DNA of 16,795 nt from an uncultured Alistipes sp. (GCA_959604655.1 CAUHCL010000036.1:1-16795), one strand, 5' to 3'; positions 1 through 8,708 are shown, counted from the first letter of the stretch. The notes: generated by a model from the sequence alone, not told the origin. A program made the numbers and translations.

Positions 1-639
1 CTCCACGCCGATGATCTTCGTCTGCGGCGACATCTGCTTGTAGACGCTGCCTATGCCCGACGCGAGGCCTCCGCCGCCTATGGGCACGAAGATGTAGTCC
101 ACCGCCGTGCGGCTCTGTTGCAGTATCTCAAGCCCGACGGTGCCCTGCCCCTCGATAATCTTAGGGTCGTTGAACGGCGGGATGAAGGTCTTGCCCTCGC
201 GCTCGCACGTCTCCACGGCGGCGGCATTGGCCTCGTCGAAGGTGTCGCCCGTGAGCACCACCTCGACGAAATCGCCGCCGAACATCTTCACCTGGTTGAT
301 CTTCTGCTTGGGGGTAGTGACGGGCATGAATATCTTGCCCGCGATGCCCAGTCGGTTGCACGAAAGCGCCACGCCTTGGGCATGGTTGCCCGCGCTGGCG
401 CACACTATGCCGCTCGCGGTCTGCTCGGGCGTGAGCGAACGTATCTTGTTGTAGGCGCCGCGGATCTTGTACGAACGCACCATCTGCAAATCCTCGCGTT
501 TGAGCATCACCTCGGCGCCGTATCGTTCCGACAGATTGCGGTTGTGCATCAGCGGCGTTGGGTTGAGTATCTCGGCGAGCGTGTGCTCGGCGGTCATCAC
601 GTCGTTCAGCGCGGGAAAGTAGCTTTTATTGTCACTCAT
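1..639 (-). CDS. ilvA: Threonine deaminase (IlvA), N-terminal 213 residues; cut by window edge
   Basis: PLP-dependent threonine dehydratase converts threonine to 2-oxobutyrate, the entry step to isoleucine. Seen: LKREDLQ at about 46-52, the PLP-lysine motif SYKIRGA (Lys58), SAGNHAQG at 82-89 and the glycine-rich phosphate-binding loop GGGGL at 188-192, which is the order expected for fold-type II threonine dehydratases. The gene continues past the left edge, so the C-terminus, including any ACT-like regulatory domain that would separate biosynthetic from catabolic forms, is not visible. The start MSDNKSYF at 639 lies 21 nt after the leuB stop, with a GGAG about 8 nt upstream. Being the last visible gene of the ilv-leu operon supports a biosynthetic role. 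Serine dehydratase activity is a possible alternative, but context argues against it. Confidence 0.93.
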   Translation of the reverse strand, partial: MSDNKSYFPALNDVMTAEHTLAEILNPTPLMHNRNLSERYGAEVMLKREDLQMVRSYKIRGAYNKIRSLTPEQTASGIVCASAGNHAQGVALSCNRLGIAGKIFMPVTTPKQKINQVKMFGGDFVEVVLTGDTFDEANAAAVETCEREGKTFIPPFNDPKIIEGQGTVGLEILQQSRTAVDYIFVPIGGGGLASGIGSVYKQMSPQTKIIGVE

Positions 640-660
640 TTTCGGTCTCCGTTACGAATG

Positions 661-1731
661 TTAAGCTATGCTTGCCGCGATGAAATCGCCTACCTCAGTC
701 GTCGAGGATGCCTTCACGCCCTCGGGTGCTATGTCCTCGGTCACCACGTCGCGCTCTATCGACATATCGACGGCGCGGCGTATGGCAGCCCCCGCCTCCA
801 TGTCGGCGAAAGCGTACTCGAACATCATGGCCGCCGAGAGCACCGTGGCTATCGGGTTGGCTATGTTCTTGCCCGCAGCCTGCGGATAGGAGCCGTGGAT
901 GGGCTCGAAAAGCGAGGTGTGCGTGCCGATCGACGCCGAGGGCAGCAGTCCGAGCGAGCCCGTAATCACGCTGGCCTCGTCGGTGAGTATGTCGCCGAAC
1001 ATGTTCTCGGTGACTATCACGTCGAAATGGCGGGGCTGCTGGATGATCTTCATGGCGGCGTTGTCCACGAACATGTACTCCACCTCGACCGCAGGATACT
1101 CCGCGGCCAGAGCCTGCGCCGTCTCGCGCCACAGACGCGACGTGGCCAGCACGTTGGCCTTGTCCACCACCGTCAGCTTGCCGCGGCGCTTTAGGGCATA
1201 TTCGAATCCGAGACGGCATATGCGCTCGATCTCCGTGCGGGTGTAGACGCAGGTGTCGTATGCCGTGTCGCCGTCCTCCGAGCGGCCCTGCGGGCGTCCG
1301 AAATAGAGTCCTCCCGTCAGTTCGCGCACGCAGAGGAAATCGGCCCCTTCCACCAGATCGGCGCGCAGCGGCGAGCGGTGCAGCAGCGACGGGAAAGCGG
1401 CTACGGGACGCAGGTTGGCGAACAGCCCCAGCTGCTTGCGCATGGCCAGCAATCCCTGCTCGGGACGCACCTTGGCATTGGGCGAGTTGTCGAACCGCGG
1501 ATCGCCGATCGCGCCGAACAGCACGGCATCGGATGCCATGCACACCTCGTGCGTCGACTGCGGATAGGGATCGCCCACGGCGTCTATGGCGGCTGCCCCG
1601 ACGGGGGCGGGGGTGTAGTTCACGTCGTAACCGTATTTCGCCGCGACGGCATCGACCGCCTTCACGGCCTGAGCCACGATCTCGGGACCTATGCCGTCGC
1701 CCGCGAGCAGAGCTATGTTTATGTGTTTCAT
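661..1731 (-). CDS. leuB: 3-isopropylmalate dehydrogenase
   Basis: NAD-dependent oxidative decarboxylase acting on 3-isopropylmalate in leucine synthesis (cytosolic, normally a homodimer). The product is 356 aa, the usual family length. Seen: GDGIGPEI near the N-terminus (11-18), VRELTGGLYFG (135-145), the catalytic lysine region VVDKANV (188-194), NMFGDILTDEAS (243-254) with metal-binding aspartates, and EPIHGSYPQAAGKNIANP (276-293), the nucleotide-binding loop that distinguishes LeuB from isocitrate dehydrogenase. The start MKHINIALLAGDG was chosen because the family begins a few residues before GDGIGP; the reading frame stays open upstream only through the leuD gene. It begins 5 nt after the leuD stop, so translational coupling is likely. 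Confidence 0.96.
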   Translation of the reverse strand: MKHINIALLAGDGIGPEIVAQAVKAVDAVAAKYGYDVNYTPAPVGAAAIDAVGDPYPQSTHEVCMASDAVLFGAIGDPRFDNSPNAKVRPEQGLLAMRKQLGLFANLRPVAAFPSLLHRSPLRADLVEGADFLCVRELTGGLYFGRPQGRSEDGDTAYDTCVYTRTEIERICRLGFEYALKRRGKLTVVDKANVLATSRLWRETAQALAAEYPAVEVEYMFVDNAAMKIIQQPRHFDVIVTENMFGDILTDEASVITGSLGLLPSASIGTHTSLFEPIHGSYPQAAGKNIANPIATVLSAAMMFEYAFADMEAGAAIRRAVDMSIERDVVTEDIAPEGVKASSTTEVGDFIAASIA

Positions 1732-1736
1732 CTTCT

Positions 1737-2327
1737 TTATTTCTGTTTTTGTTCGAAAGCCTCGATCTCGGGACGGATACTGACCAGATAGTCCACATCG
1801 TCGTAACCGTTCATGAGGCACTGTTTCTTGTAGGGAGCTATGTCGAACGACTCCTTGTGCGTCGTGCCGACTATCTCGATGGTCTGCGCTCCGAGGTCTA
1901 TCTTCAGTTCCGCGGCGGGATCGGCCTCGATCGCGCCGAATATCGCATCCGACATTGCCTCGCTCACCGTCACGGGCAGAAGTCCGTTGTTGAGGGCGTT
2001 GTTGCGGAATATGTCGGCGAAGAAACTCGACACCACGGCGCGGAAACCCGCGCCCGCTATGGCCCATGCGGCGTGCTCGCGGCTCGATCCGCAGCCGAAG
2101 TTCTTGCCCGCGACGAGAATTTCGCCCTTGTAGAGGGGCGAGTTCATCGCGAAGTCGGGCTTGGGGTTCCCCTCGGCGTCGTAGCGCCAGTCGCGGAACA
2201 GATTTTCGCCGAATCCCTCGCGCGTGGTAGCCTTGAGGAAACGGGCGGGGATGATCTGGTCGGTGTCTATGTTATCGATGGGCAGCGGCACTGCCGTCGA
2301 GACGAGAGTGGTGAATTTGTTTCTCAT
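1737..2327 (-). CDS. leuD: 3-isopropylmalate dehydratase, small subunit
   Basis: Swivel-domain subunit of isopropylmalate isomerase, which with LeuC interconverts 2- and 3-isopropylmalate through isopropylmaleate. The product is 196 aa, typical for the long bacterial LeuD type. Seen: DNIDTDQIIPARFL (18-31) and the signature NFGCGSSREHA (76-86), the substrate-recognition loop of the aconitase small domain. Its ATG overlaps the leuC stop in a 4-nt ATGA arrangement, a common mark of coupled translation for two subunits needed in equal amounts. It is followed 5 nt later by leuB. Confidence 0.96.
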   Translation of the reverse strand: MRNKFTTLVSTAVPLPIDNIDTDQIIPARFLKATTREGFGENLFRDWRYDAEGNPKPDFAMNSPLYKGEILVAGKNFGCGSSREHAAWAIAGAGFRAVVSSFFADIFRNNALNNGLLPVTVSEAMSDAIFGAIEADPAAELKIDLGAQTIEIVGTTHKESFDIAPYKKQCLMNGYDDVDYLVSIRPEIEAFEQKQK

Positions 2328-3724
2328 TTCTGTGGGGTTTCATCGGGTTTCATCAATTCGCGCGGGTCGGTCACCACGCCCGTCACGGCGGCCGCGGCCG
2401 CTACCAGAGGGCCAGCCAGCATGGTGCGGGCCTCGGGACCCTGACGTCCCTCGAAATTGCGGTTCGAGGTGGCCACGCAATACTTTCCCGCGGGGATCTT
2501 GTCCTCGTTCATGGCCAGACATGCCGAGCACCCGGGCTGTCGCAGCGTGAATCCCGCCGCTTCGAGTTTGTCACGCAAGCCCTCCTCTATGGCCTGACGC
2601 TCCACCTGCTTGCTGCCCGGGACGATCCATGCCGTCACGCCCGGAGCCTTGCGGCGTCCCTCCACCAGCGAGGCGAACGCACGCAGATCCTCTATACGGC
2701 CGTTGGTGCAGCTGCCCACGAACACGTAATCGACCCTTTTGCCCGCCATCTTCTCGCCCTCGCGGAATCCCATGTAATCGAGCGCCTTGTCGAACGACGC
2801 GCCGTCGGATGCGGGTATCGAGCCGCTCACGGCCACACCCATGCCCGGGTTGGTGCCGAAGGTTATCATCGGCTCTATGTCGGCGGCGTCGAAGGTCACC
2901 TCCTTGTCGAACACGGCGTCGGGATCCGACTTGAGCGCGCTCCAGCGCTCCACGGCGGCATCCCATTCGGCGCCCTGCGGAGTGAACTCGCGGCCGCGCA
3001 GATACTCGAAAGTGGTCTCGTCGGGAGCGATCATGCCGCCGCGGGCACCCATCTCGATACTCATGTTGCATACGGTCATGCGCGCCTCCATCGAGAGCGA
3101 ACGTATGGCCGAACCAGCGAACTCCACGAAGTGTCCCGTGCCGCCGCCCGTGCCGAGCTTGGATATTATGTAGAGGATTATATCCTTCGAGCACACCCCG
3201 CGGCGCAACTCGCCCTCGACGTTGATGCGCATGCTTTTGGGCTTCGATTGCAGTATGCACTGCGAGGCGAGAGCCATCTCCACCTCGCTGGTGCCTATGC
3301 CGAACGCCACGCAGCCCAGCGCTCCGTGGGTCGAGGTGTGGCTGTCGCCGCACACGATGGTCATCCCGGGCTGCGTGAGTCCCGTCTCGGGGCCCATGAC
3401 GTGTATTATGCCGTTGCGCGGCGAGCCGATGGGGAATATGGTTATCCCGTTCTCGTCGCAGTTGCGGCAGAGCGTCGCCACCTGCGCGGCCGACTGCGGC
3501 TCGGCGATGGGCAGATGCTGGTCGACGGTGGGGATGTTGTGGTCGGGGCTTGCCGTCACCTGCGAAGGGCGGAACACCCCGATGCCGCGCTCGCGAAGGC
3601 CCGCGAAGGCCTGCGGGCTCGTCACCTCGTGGATGTACTGGCGGTCGATGTAGAGCACGCACGAACCGCCGTCGAGAACCTTGACGGTGTGCGCGTCCCA
3701 TATCTTGTCGAAAAGTGTATTCAT
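2324..3724 (-). CDS. leuC: 3-isopropylmalate dehydratase, large subunit
   Basis: Aconitase-family large subunit carrying the [4Fe-4S] cluster for isomerising 2-isopropylmalate to 3-isopropylmalate. The product is 466 aa, the normal length. The three cluster cysteines are visible: Cys339 in FVGSCTNGR, and Cys399 and Cys402 in QPGCSACLAMN. Other signatures are VCGDSHTSTHGA (124-135), the DQHLP/IAEPQS region (68-78) and a C-terminal NRNFEGRQG (421-429). The start MNTLFDKIWDAH matches the usual LeuC N-terminus. It sits 9 nt after the leuA stop and overlaps leuD by 4 nt. I see no truncation or missing cluster ligand. Confidence 0.97.
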   Translation of the reverse strand: MNTLFDKIWDAHTVKVLDGGSCVLYIDRQYIHEVTSPQAFAGLRERGIGVFRPSQVTASPDHNIPTVDQHLPIAEPQSAAQVATLCRNCDENGITIFPIGSPRNGIIHVMGPETGLTQPGMTIVCGDSHTSTHGALGCVAFGIGTSEVEMALASQCILQSKPKSMRINVEGELRRGVCSKDIILYIISKLGTGGGTGHFVEFAGSAIRSLSMEARMTVCNMSIEMGARGGMIAPDETTFEYLRGREFTPQGAEWDAAVERWSALKSDPDAVFDKEVTFDAADIEPMITFGTNPGMGVAVSGSIPASDGASFDKALDYMGFREGEKMAGKRVDYVFVGSCTNGRIEDLRAFASLVEGRRKAPGVTAWIVPGSKQVERQAIEEGLRDKLEAAGFTLRQPGCSACLAMNEDKIPAGKYCVATSNRNFEGRQGPEARTMLAGPLVAAAAAVTGVVTDPRELMKPDETPQK

Positions 3725-3733
3725 TTTGCGGTG

Positions 3734-5230
3734 TTATGCTATTTTCGAAATTGCGTCGATGAACGACTCCACCGAAGCGGTCACAATGTCGGTATTGGCG
3801 CCGAACCCGTGATACATCTTGCCCTTGTGCGAGATCTGGATGTGAACCTTGCCCAGATCGTCGCTGCCGCGCGTGATGGCCTGCACCAGATATTCCTCGA
3901 TGTGCACACGGCGCTTGGTGATGTTCTTCACGGCGGTGATGGCCGCATCGACGGGCCCGTTACCGCAGGCCGTCTCGGTGAAGGTGTCGCCGTCGAAGCT
4001 GATCTGCACCGTGGCCGTGGGTATGCTCGATTTTCCGCACACCACCTGCAACCCCGTGAGCTGTATGCTCATGCGGCGGCGCGTGGCGGCGGTTCCGACC
4101 AGCACTTCCAGATCGCGCGTGGTGACCATCTTCTTCTTGTCGGCCAGATCGAGGAAGCGTTGGTAGATCTCGTCCAACTCGTCGTTCTCGGGCGTGTAGC
4201 CGATCTCTGCGAGGTGGTGTTTCAGCGCCGCGCGGCCGCTGCGGGCCGTGAGCACTATGCTCGACTGGTCGACGCCCACGTCCTCGGGATCGATGATCTC
4301 GTAGGTCTCGCGGCTTTTCAGCACGCCGTCCTGATGAATGCCCGACGAGTGCGCGAAGGCGTTGCGGCCCACGATGGCCTTGTTGGGCTGGACGGGCATG
4401 CGCATGAGGTTGGAAACCAGCTTGCTGGTCGTGATTATCTGACGCGAGTCGATGCCCGTCTCGAAATCGAGGTTGTTGTGGCACTTTATGGCCATCACCA
4501 CCTCTTCGAGTGCGGTGTTGCCCGCGCGCTCGCCCAAACCGTTGATCGTCACCTCCACCTGACGCGCGCCGTTCTCCACGGCGGCCAGCGTGTTGGCGGT
4601 GGCCATGCCCAGATCGTTGTGACAGTGGGTCGAGATGACCGCCTTGTCGATGTTGGGCACGTTGTTTTTCAGGTAGGCTATCTTAGCGCCGTATTCGCTC
4701 GGCAGACAGTAGCCCGTGGTGTCGGGGATGTTGACCACCGTGGCTCCCGCCGCTATGACGGCCTCCACCACGCGTGCGAGGAATTCCTCGTCGGTGCGGC
4801 CCGCGTCCTCGGCGTAGAACTCCACGTCGTCGACGAAGCGGCGCGCGTACTTGACCGCCTCGACGGCGTGTTCGAGAACCGATTCGGGCGTCATGCGCAG
4901 CTTCTCGTAGATGTGGTAGGTCGAGGTTCCTATTCCCGTGTGGATACGTCCGCGCTTGGCGAACTCCAGCGACTGGGCCGCCACGTCGATGTCCTTCTTC
5001 ACGGCGCGCGTCAGGGCGCAGATCACGGGGCGCGTCACGGCCTTCGAGATCTCCACCACCGAATTGAAATCGCCCGGGCTCGATATGGGGAATCCCGCCT
5101 CGATCACATCGACCCCGAGTTTTTCGAGTTGCCGCGCCACTTCGATCTTCTCGATGGTGTTGAGCTGACAGCCCGGGACCTGCTCGGCGTCGCGGAGAGT
5201 GGTATCGAAAATATATACTTTTTCGCTCAT
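3734..5230 (-). CDS. leuA: 2-isopropylmalate synthase
   Basis: Condenses acetyl-CoA with 2-oxoisovalerate, the first committed step to leucine. The product is 498 aa. It has an N-terminal TIM-barrel HMGL-like domain (about 4-275) with the metal-binding HCHNDLG (202-208) and NGLGERAGNT (230-239), then a linker and a C-terminal LeuA dimer/regulatory domain (about 365-498), which is the leucine feedback domain in this family. Odd point: the active-site motif near the N-terminus reads DTTLRDAEQVPG (9-20), with Ala15 where the family normally has glycine (RDGEQ); the catalytic Arg13, Asp14 and Glu16 are kept. Citramalate synthase is a possible alternative, but fusion into a leuACDB run favours LeuA. 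A 75-nt gap with a strong hairpin separates it from ilvC upstream. Confidence 0.95.
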   Translation of the reverse strand: MSEKVYIFDTTLRDAEQVPGCQLNTIEKIEVARQLEKLGVDVIEAGFPISSPGDFNSVVEISKAVTRPVICALTRAVKKDIDVAAQSLEFAKRGRIHTGIGTSTYHIYEKLRMTPESVLEHAVEAVKYARRFVDDVEFYAEDAGRTDEEFLARVVEAVIAAGATVVNIPDTTGYCLPSEYGAKIAYLKNNVPNIDKAVISTHCHNDLGMATANTLAAVENGARQVEVTINGLGERAGNTALEEVVMAIKCHNNLDFETGIDSRQIITTSKLVSNLMRMPVQPNKAIVGRNAFAHSSGIHQDGVLKSRETYEIIDPEDVGVDQSSIVLTARSGRAALKHHLAEIGYTPENDELDEIYQRFLDLADKKKMVTTRDLEVLVGTAATRRRMSIQLTGLQVVCGKSSIPTATVQISFDGDTFTETACGNGPVDAAITAVKNITKRRVHIEEYLVQAITRGSDDLGKVHIQISHKGKMYHGFGANTDIVTASVESFIDAISKIA

Positions 5231-5247
5231 GTGTTGCGAGTTATGAA

Positions 5248-5290
5248 TCCGTCTGTCGGGCGGTACCGAAGCATGCGCCCGACAGACGGA
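5248..5290 (-). repeat. Intercistronic 15-bp perfect hairpin between ilvC and leuA
   Basis: The arms at 5248-5262 and 5276-5290 are exact reverse complements (15 bp, GC-rich). The 13-nt loop read on the minus strand contains C(TTCG)G, so a UUCG tetraloop with two further pairs can cap it. No T-tract follows (the downstream bases are TTCATAAC), so this is not a standard intrinsic terminator. It begins 17 nt after the leuA start codon side and fills most of the only sizable gap in the operon. Possible roles are protecting or processing the mRNA between the ilv and leu halves, or being a dispersed REP-like element; these are inferences. Confidence 0.8.
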
Positions 5291-5305
5291 ACGGATTGGT
5301 GAATG

Positions 5306-6352
5306 TTAGTTGTTCTCGGGGCGCAGTTTGCGTACCACGGCACCTGCCTGCCACATCTCGGTCTCGCGCATCTCGCGAAGTTCCTCTTCGAGCTTGGCAC
5401 GGTAGTCGGGCTGGCTGTTCGAATCGATGCTGCGCTGCGCCTCGTTGCCGCAGGCCACTTCGCTGTAAAGTTCCTCGAATACGGGGCGGGTGGCGTCGCG
5501 GAACTTCTTCCACCAGTCCAGCGCACCGCGCTGCGCGGTGGTCGAGCAGTTGGCGTACATCCAGTCCATGCCGTTCTCGGCGATCAGCGGCATGAGGCTC
5601 TGCGTCAGTTCCTCCACGGTCTCGTTGAACGCCTCCGAGGGGGTGTGGCCGTTGGCGCGCAGAGTGTCGTACTGGGCGGCGAATATGCCCTGAATGGCAC
5701 CCATCAGCGTACCGCGCTCGCCCGTGAGGTCAGAGTAGACCTCGCGCTTGAAAGTGGTCTCGAACAGATAGCCCGAACCCACGCCGATGCCGAGCGAGAT
5801 CACACGGTCCCACGCCTTGCCCGTGGCGTCCTGGAATATGGCGTAGCTCGAATTGAGTCCGCGGCCCTGAAGGAACATGCGGCGCAGCGAGGTGCCCGAT
5901 CCCTTGGGTGCTACCAGAATCACGTCCACGTCGGCGGGGGGAACGATGCCCGTGCGCTCCTTGTAGGTGATGCCGAAGCCGTGCGAGAAGTAGAGGGCCT
6001 TGCCCGCGGTGAGGTGCTTCTTGATCTTGGGCCATACGCTGATCTGACCTGCGTCTGAAAGCAGATATTCGATGATGGTGGCCTTCTCGGCAGCTTCCTC
6101 GATGTCGAACAGGGTCTCGCCAGGCACCCAGCCGTCGGCTACGGCCTTGTCCCAGCTCTTCGAGTTCTTGCGCTGGCCCACTATAACGTTGAATCCGTTA
6201 TCCTTGAGGTTGAGCGACTGGCCCGGGCCCTGCACTCCGTAGCCGATTACGGCTATCGTCTCGTTCTTGAGGGTTTCGAGCGCTTTGCTCAGGGGGTACT
6301 CTTCGCGTGTTACGACGTTCTCTTCGACGCCGCCGAAATTGATCTTTGCCAT
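5306..6352 (-). CDS. ilvC: Ketol-acid reductoisomerase
   Basis: Mg2+-dependent enzyme that isomerises and reduces acetolactate or acetohydroxybutyrate in valine and isoleucine synthesis. The product is 348 aa. Seen: the Rossmann motif GYGVQGPGQSLNL (37-49), the nucleotide-specificity loop VGQRKNSKSW (58-67), the catalytic His in FSHGFGI (His124), a lysine at 150, metal-binding DLTGERG (Asp208, Glu212), acidic residues around 244-248 in FNETVEELT, and CSTTAQRGALDW (269-280). GVQGPGQ in place of the enterobacterial GSQGHAH is, as I recall, the Bacteroidota/eukaryote-like variant. Arg61 and the serines in the specificity loop suggest NADPH, but that is inference. It starts 41 nt after ilvN and precedes the hairpin-bearing gap to leuA. 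Confidence 0.96.
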   Translation of the reverse strand: MAKINFGGVEENVVTREEYPLSKALETLKNETIAVIGYGVQGPGQSLNLKDNGFNVIVGQRKNSKSWDKAVADGWVPGETLFDIEEAAEKATIIEYLLSDAGQISVWPKIKKHLTAGKALYFSHGFGITYKERTGIVPPADVDVILVAPKGSGTSLRRMFLQGRGLNSSYAIFQDATGKAWDRVISLGIGVGSGYLFETTFKREVYSDLTGERGTLMGAIQGIFAAQYDTLRANGHTPSEAFNETVEELTQSLMPLIAENGMDWMYANCSTTAQRGALDWWKKFRDATRPVFEELYSEVACGNEAQRSIDSNSQPDYRAKLEEELREMRETEMWQAGAVVRKLRPENN

Positions 6353-6393
6353 AGTTTTGTTTTTTTATGATGTTTGTAATTCGTTGATTCTTC

Positions 6394-6945
6394 CTATTCG
6401 CGATCCGCCGCCTTGCGGGCCTTGTGCTCGCTGTGACGCTTGTCGACGTATGCCAGATACTCGTTGAGCAGCTCGCGACGCGACTTTATGATCGCCACCT
6501 GCCCCGAGCACACGAACTGGTACACGCCGTGGGGTTCGAGCATGCGGTATAGTTCGCGGATCTCGTCCTGATGGCCCGTCTTTTCCAGTACGATGTAGTC
6601 GTCGTGGATTTCGAGTATGCGCACGTTGTGGCGGCGAACCAGATCCTCGACGTTGCGGCTGCGCTGCACTTTGTACAATGCCAGCTCCTGAAGCACCACC
6701 TCGTCGGGGGTGTAGCAGAACACCTTCAGCACGTCGACCTTCTTTTCGATCTGCTTCACCAGATTGGCCACCTTCTCGGGGTCGTTGCGCACGATGACCG
6801 TGTATTTGTGGATCCCCTCGATGGCCGATTCCGATGTGGTGAGCGACTCGATGTTCACGTTGCGGTGGGTGAAGACCGTGGTGATCTGGCTGAGCAGACC
6901 CACCTTGTTCTCCGAAAATATGATTATTATGAACTCCTTTTCCAT
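6394..6945 (-). CDS. ilvN: Acetohydroxyacid synthase, regulatory (small) subunit
   Basis: Regulatory partner of IlvB that stimulates catalysis and gives valine feedback inhibition. The product is 183 aa, in the range of IlvN/IlvH long forms. An N-terminal ACT domain (about 4-78) is recognisable from EFIIIIFSENKVGLLSQITTVF and the following NVNIESLTTS segment, followed by a C-terminal ALS small-subunit domain (about 85-165; VEDLVRRHNVRILEIHDDYIVLEKTG). The tail is charged and basic (HSEHKARKAADRE). The start MEKEFIIII is 18 nt after the ilvB stop. Order ilvB-ilvN is the usual one. Feedback residues cannot be judged reliably from sequence alone. Confidence 0.94.
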   Translation of the reverse strand: MEKEFIIIIFSENKVGLLSQITTVFTHRNVNIESLTTSESAIEGIHKYTVIVRNDPEKVANLVKQIEKKVDVLKVFCYTPDEVVLQELALYKVQRSRNVEDLVRRHNVRILEIHDDYIVLEKTGHQDEIRELYRMLEPHGVYQFVCSGQVAIIKSRRELLNEYLAYVDKRHSEHKARKAADRE

Positions 6946-6963
6946 TTCGATTCGGATTTTCGC

Positions 6964-8694
6964 TTATTCCAGTCGTATGTCGTGTACGGGCATTCCCGCG
7001 GGTACCATCGGGAAGACGTTCTCTTCGCGCTCCACTCTCGCCTCCAGCAGGAACGCCCCCTCGCTGCGCTTCATCTCGGCCACAGCCTCCGCAAGATCCT
7101 CGTGGCGCTCCACCAGACGGTAGGGGATGCGGTTGGCGCGCGCTATGAGTTCGAAATCGGGATTGGTGAGCTCGGTGAACGAGTAGCGCTTGTCGTAGAA
7201 CAGCTCCTGCCACTGGCGCACCATGCCCAGATAGCCGTTGTTCATGAGCACGATCTTGACTCCCACCTGCGACTGGAATATGGTTCCCAGCTCTTGCAGG
7301 GTCATCTGCAAGCCTCCGTCGCCCACGAAAAGGCATACCTCCCTGTCGGGCGCGCCGATCTTGGCGCCGATGGCTGCGGGCAGGCCGAATCCCATCGTTC
7401 CCAGACCTCCCGAGGTGATGATGCTGCGCGTGCGCTTGAAGCGGAAATAGCGCGAGGCGAACATCTGCTGCTGGCCCACGTCGGTGACCAGTATGGCGTC
7501 GTCGAACCGCCGCGCCACGGCATCCACCACCTCGCCCATGCGCAGATGCGGTCCGCGCGGCGATACGGCGGGTTCTATGATCTCTTCGTGCTCGATGTTG
7601 CGGCATACGCGGAATTCCTCGATCCATGCCTTGCGGTCGCAGGCCGTGATCTTCTCGGTGAGCATGGGCAGCGTGCGCTTCACGTCGCCCGCGACCGCCA
7701 CGTCGGCGTACACGATCTTGTTGATCTCGGCGGGATCGATCTCCATGTGGATGATCTTGGCGTTGATGCCGAAATTGGAGGGGTCGCCCGTCACGCGGTC
7801 GTCGAAGCGCATGCCGATGGCAATGAGCAGGTCGCAGTCGCGGTTCTTGATGTTGGGGGCGTAGTTGCCGTGCATGCCGAGCATGCCGACGTATTGGGGA
7901 TGGTCCGACGGCAAGGCCGAGAGGCCGAGCAGCGTGGCCGCGGCGGGTATGCCGCTCTTTTCGAGGAAGTCGCGAAGCTCCTTTTCGGCGCCGCCGAGGA
8001 TAACGCCCTGACCGATGAGGGCCATAGGCTTGCGCGACAGATTGATGAGGCGGGCGGCTTCGAGTATGCGGCTCTCGTCGATCTCGGTGTCGGGAAGATA
8101 GCTGCGGATGAAGTCCACGGGACGGTATTCGAAGTCGGTCATGCCCACCTGTGCGTCCTTGGTTATGTCCACCACCACGGGTCCCGGGCGGCCGCTCGAT
8201 GCTATGTAGAACGCCTTGGCCAGCGCCTCGGGGATATCCTCGGCGCGTTTCACCTGACAGTTCCATTTGGTGACCGACTGCGTTATCTCTATGAAGTTGA
8301 CCTCCTGGAAGGCGTCGGTTCCGAGCGATTTCGAACCCACCTGACCGCTGACGAGCACCACGGGCGTGGAATCGAGCATGGCGTCGGCGAGTCCCGTCAC
8401 GGTGTTGGTCGCTCCCGGGCCCGAGGTGACTATGCAGACTCCCGTGCGGCCGCTCGCGCGGGCATATCCCTGCGCGGCATGCAGAGCGCACTGTTCGTGG
8501 CGTACCAGAATGTGGTTCAGACGGTCGCGGTAGTCGTAGAGCGCGTCGTAAACGGGTATTATCGATCCGCCCGGGTATCCGAATACCGTGTCGACGCCTT
8601 CGGCCAGAAACGATCGGATTACGGCCTCCGAGCCCGAAATGCGCGGTAATGCGTGCTCCGAAGCGGGTGTGTTATCTTTGAAATCGTTTGTCAT
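6964..8694 (-). CDS. ilvB: Acetohydroxyacid synthase, catalytic (large) subunit
   Basis: ThDP- and FAD-dependent synthase forming acetolactate from two pyruvates, or acetohydroxybutyrate from pyruvate and 2-oxobutyrate. The product is 576 aa. Seen: the N-terminal ThDP pyrimidine domain with FGYPGGSIIPVYDAL (38-52), the catalytic glutamate in RHEQ (Glu67) and TSGPGATN (90-97), and the C-terminal ThDP pyrophosphate motif starting GDGGLQMT at 458 and ending MNN at about 484-486. The start MTNDFKDN was chosen because it lies 14 nt after the ilvD stop; the frame remains open further upstream only inside ilvD. The companion small subunit follows directly, confirming an anabolic rather than a fermentative acetolactate synthase. 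Confidence 0.97.
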   Translation of the reverse strand: MTNDFKDNTPASEHALPRISGSEAVIRSFLAEGVDTVFGYPGGSIIPVYDALYDYRDRLNHILVRHEQCALHAAQGYARASGRTGVCIVTSGPGATNTVTGLADAMLDSTPVVLVSGQVGSKSLGTDAFQEVNFIEITQSVTKWNCQVKRAEDIPEALAKAFYIASSGRPGPVVVDITKDAQVGMTDFEYRPVDFIRSYLPDTEIDESRILEAARLINLSRKPMALIGQGVILGGAEKELRDFLEKSGIPAAATLLGLSALPSDHPQYVGMLGMHGNYAPNIKNRDCDLLIAIGMRFDDRVTGDPSNFGINAKIIHMEIDPAEINKIVYADVAVAGDVKRTLPMLTEKITACDRKAWIEEFRVCRNIEHEEIIEPAVSPRGPHLRMGEVVDAVARRFDDAILVTDVGQQQMFASRYFRFKRTRSIITSGGLGTMGFGLPAAIGAKIGAPDREVCLFVGDGGLQMTLQELGTIFQSQVGVKIVLMNNGYLGMVRQWQELFYDKRYSFTELTNPDFELIARANRIPYRLVERHEDLAEAVAEMKRSEGAFLLEARVEREENVFPMVPAGMPVHDIRLE

Positions 8695-8708
8695 AATACG
8701 TTTTTTCG

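Noticed and set aside
3131..5302. A 723-codon open frame on the plus strand, opposite leuA and leuC
   Set aside because: It lies antisense to two genes with intact family motifs, has an Arg/His/Val-rich composition and no recognisable domain. Such frames arise when a GC-rich gene avoids TTA, CTA and TCA codons.
6571..8649. A 692-codon open frame on the plus strand, opposite ilvB and ilvN
   Set aside because: Same mirror-frame effect; no start signal, no known motif, and it crosses two genuine genes. Similar shadows opposite leuB (118-1194) and ilvD (8961-10520) were rejected for the same reason.
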